Below, one piece after another: positions 62,021 to 64,000 of a stretch of 64,000 nt of DNA. Below the pieces are notes generated by a model that searched no databases, was not told the origin of the DNA, and saw nothing but the letters and a program-made list of their open reading frames with translations. The stretch is taken from assembly GCA_950295325.1 (NCBI GenBank), contig OX485803.1:1366001-1430000 (forward strand), in the 5' to 3' direction. Position 1 is the stretch's first letter. Every line of letters starts with the position of its first letter. Position numbers and translations under genes: made by a program. The DNA is from Polytrichum commune (lineage: Eukaryota; Streptophyta; Polytrichopsida; Polytrichales; Polytrichaceae).

Positions 62021-62334
62021 TTTTGGGGTGTGATGTCAGCACGAGTTTACAACTGCTTTTGGCAAACAGGTTTGACAAATTTTAGTAAGTTGTGGATGAA
62101 TGGTGATGTGATTCTTACCAGACTTGAGGTGATCCATCTCTCGACACATTACAATAAGGGAGTTCAAACATTCGTAAATGATAATGTACTTCAGTTGATT
62201 ATCATCAAAAATTGACTCATTTGCTATGCTAAACAGTTCTATTATTGTGGGTTGTAGGAATTGCCTTGAGCTCACACTATTTCACAATTGAACAATCAAT
62301 GTGGTTGTGTTCCTTCTTGATGCATGCCCAATTT

Positions 62335-62565
62335 CTAGATTAAAATTAGTGTGAGGCACATTAATTGTTTTTCTAGGATGTTGAAGGGGGTCGTTTTTTT
62401 TAATTATGTAAGGTGTTGGTCGGAAATTTCAAGGAAGACCAACTTAGGGCAAGACCATGTCTTCACCCACATTATTTTCACCCAACTAGAGAATTATAGT
62501 GGCCACGTTAATTAATTTTTTCTTTTATTTTTCAACCACACTACTTCAACTGTTTAGTGTAATTG
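62335..62565. mobile_element. Family E MITE fragment
   Basis: AATTAGTGTGAGGCAC, GGTGTTGGTCGGAA and TGTTTAGTGTAATT match blocks and one end of the TA-flanked MITEs at 9.5-13.2 kb. The other end is missing. Confidence 0.5.
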
Positions 62566-64000
62566 ATACATGACCTAACTCAACTAGGGTTATGAGTGTT
62601 GGGAAGTTTAGACCTCCAATTGAATGACATGGTCATGTGAGAAGAATTGTGTTATTTAGGAAGTGAATCCCTTTTGAGGTAGAGAGTAGGTCTAAATTGT
62701 CAATCCATCAAGCCAAGCTCGTCTAGAGACTTCGGACTTAATTTTTGCATGATTGAAAGAATATGTAGTTGCATGCTCAACCACGTAGTAGACATCATGC
62801 TTTAATAGAAGGGGCCTTAGGATCATATGTGTTGGATTGTGTTGCATATGCCGCTCAAATTGTGACTTGTACTGTGAATGCAGAGAGCAAAGAGCACCAT
62901 GGTCGTTGTTTACTCAATTGCAACATTGTGAAACACGTTGCGAATTCTCTCAAATCAATTCAAGATGTCTTCTGAAAATTTGGATGTCCATTGAAGGGGT
63001 GACCCCAATATAAGGAGGTGACCTTGATGCATAGGTATGTCATCTCCCTTTACGAGTTGGAGATTCTACTATGCTACTTGAATAATGTCAAGGCAAGTTG
63101 TCAATATTCTTGGTAACGCCTCGAGGATTAATATGTTTTGACTTGTTAAGATATTGGTTTGTTGACTACGCTCATTGCGTTTCAAAAGACGAAAACATAT
63201 AAATTCGGGTTCACGCTTTCAAATCAATTTAATGCACTAGAAAGAGCCAAAGCGCTTCAATTGCACCCGTATTGTCCACATCCAGAATTGTTATCATCAA
63301 CAAACTTGGAAGTAATATATTGGAGTTAAAGTCAACTTCTATCCACGATTCTTGTCTAGACTCAATTTCAACTTAGTTGATAAAATACCTTGTGATTAGA
63401 AAGCCTGAAATCAGGGTTTTGACCCTTAAGGTTGAGGCAATTTTTTCTAAGAGGTTACCATTGCTCAGCCATTCTTGTGAAAACATTTATATTATAAGCT
63501 TCTAATTTTAGACATGTGGAGAGTTAAAAATCCTAACTTTACAAAGATGCCATCGGTATGGTTAGATTTACAGCAAGATGTACATATTTTCTTCCATAAT
63601 CTATTGAATTGGTATCGAATTGGATTGTTGTACGAGATTTTGGAAAGATTTCACTTCAACCTTTAGGGGTTAAATTTGGAATCCATGCGAATTTTGATTG
63701 AAAGGAAAGCATGTGTTAAGAAGGTCAAAATAGTGATCTAGAGGGTGACCTTTGTGACACATGATTTCTAGTGAACTTCATAATCCTTTTTTATATATGG
63801 TAAGATATTAGAATTTGTGATGAAAATATAGAATATGATTCGGATATTTAATTTGGGGCTATATTTCATAGGTTTGTTGGAATTTATTGTCACTCACAAT
63901 ATTTCAAACTTGAGATCAAAACCTAGAATCTTGAAGTCCCTTACCCTTTCACATGTTAGCAAGGCTTTCCCATCCTATTGTTAAGGTACTAATTTCAAAA

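Larger units (their letters stand above)
58890..64000. repeat. Right arm of the large inverted repeat
   Basis: Matches the reverse complement of 33.66-38.3 kb block by block, with extra DNA at about 61.48-63.18 that includes a partial second PGLP1-flank unit. Repeat A copies lie at 58.90-59.11 and 61.14-61.48. The match is still running at the window end (complement of 33660-33720), so the arm continues outside. Confidence 0.8.

Overview
The window is nuclear DNA from a land plant, most likely a bryophyte and probably a moss. Coding sequence sits in multi-exon genes with GT-AG introns in an AT-rich, transposon-filled background. The three intact-looking genes are plant genes, and one of them fuses a protein kinase, an NB-ARC ATPase and leucine-rich repeats. 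That architecture (PNL) is known mainly from mosses. The species cannot be fixed from sequence reading alone.

Layout. 1.1-7.5 kb (+): a five-exon U-box/ARM E3 ubiquitin ligase of the SAUL1/PUB43-PUB44 type, about 890 aa. 7.5-15 kb: intergenic, with Tourist-like MITEs (TTA target duplications), a TA-flanked MITE family and dispersed repeats. 15.3-19.6 kb (+): a twelve-exon chloroplast-type phosphoglycolate phosphatase (PGLP1), 385 aa, every junction in phase. 19.7-21.1 kb: the region after PGLP1, which recurs four more times at 36-40 and 60-62 kb. 21.4-22.3 kb: dead 3' end of a LINE. 25.0-33.0 kb (-): the three-exon PNL immune-receptor gene, about 1994 aa, with a 144-bp-period LRR array and a decayed LRR tail. 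33.7-64 kb: no host gene recognised. This part holds a large imperfect inverted repeat (33.7-38.3 against 59-64 kb) and many nested transposons, several with exact target-site duplications: hAT-like (8 bp), pogo-like (TA), a TTAA element, a 5'-truncated LINE insertion, a Harbinger transposase relic, a LINE RNase H relic and a long-TIR element.

How the parts relate. The ligase, the photorespiratory phosphatase and the receptor show no operon-like or pathway linkage. The receptor and the repeat landscape are the dynamic part. The LRR array is being reshaped by unequal exchange, and its end carries a frameshift that has itself been duplicated. The inverted repeat begins just upstream of the receptor's start, and its other arm runs off the window end, so a second receptor copy may lie just beyond 64 kb. 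No tRNA, rRNA or CRISPR array was recognised.
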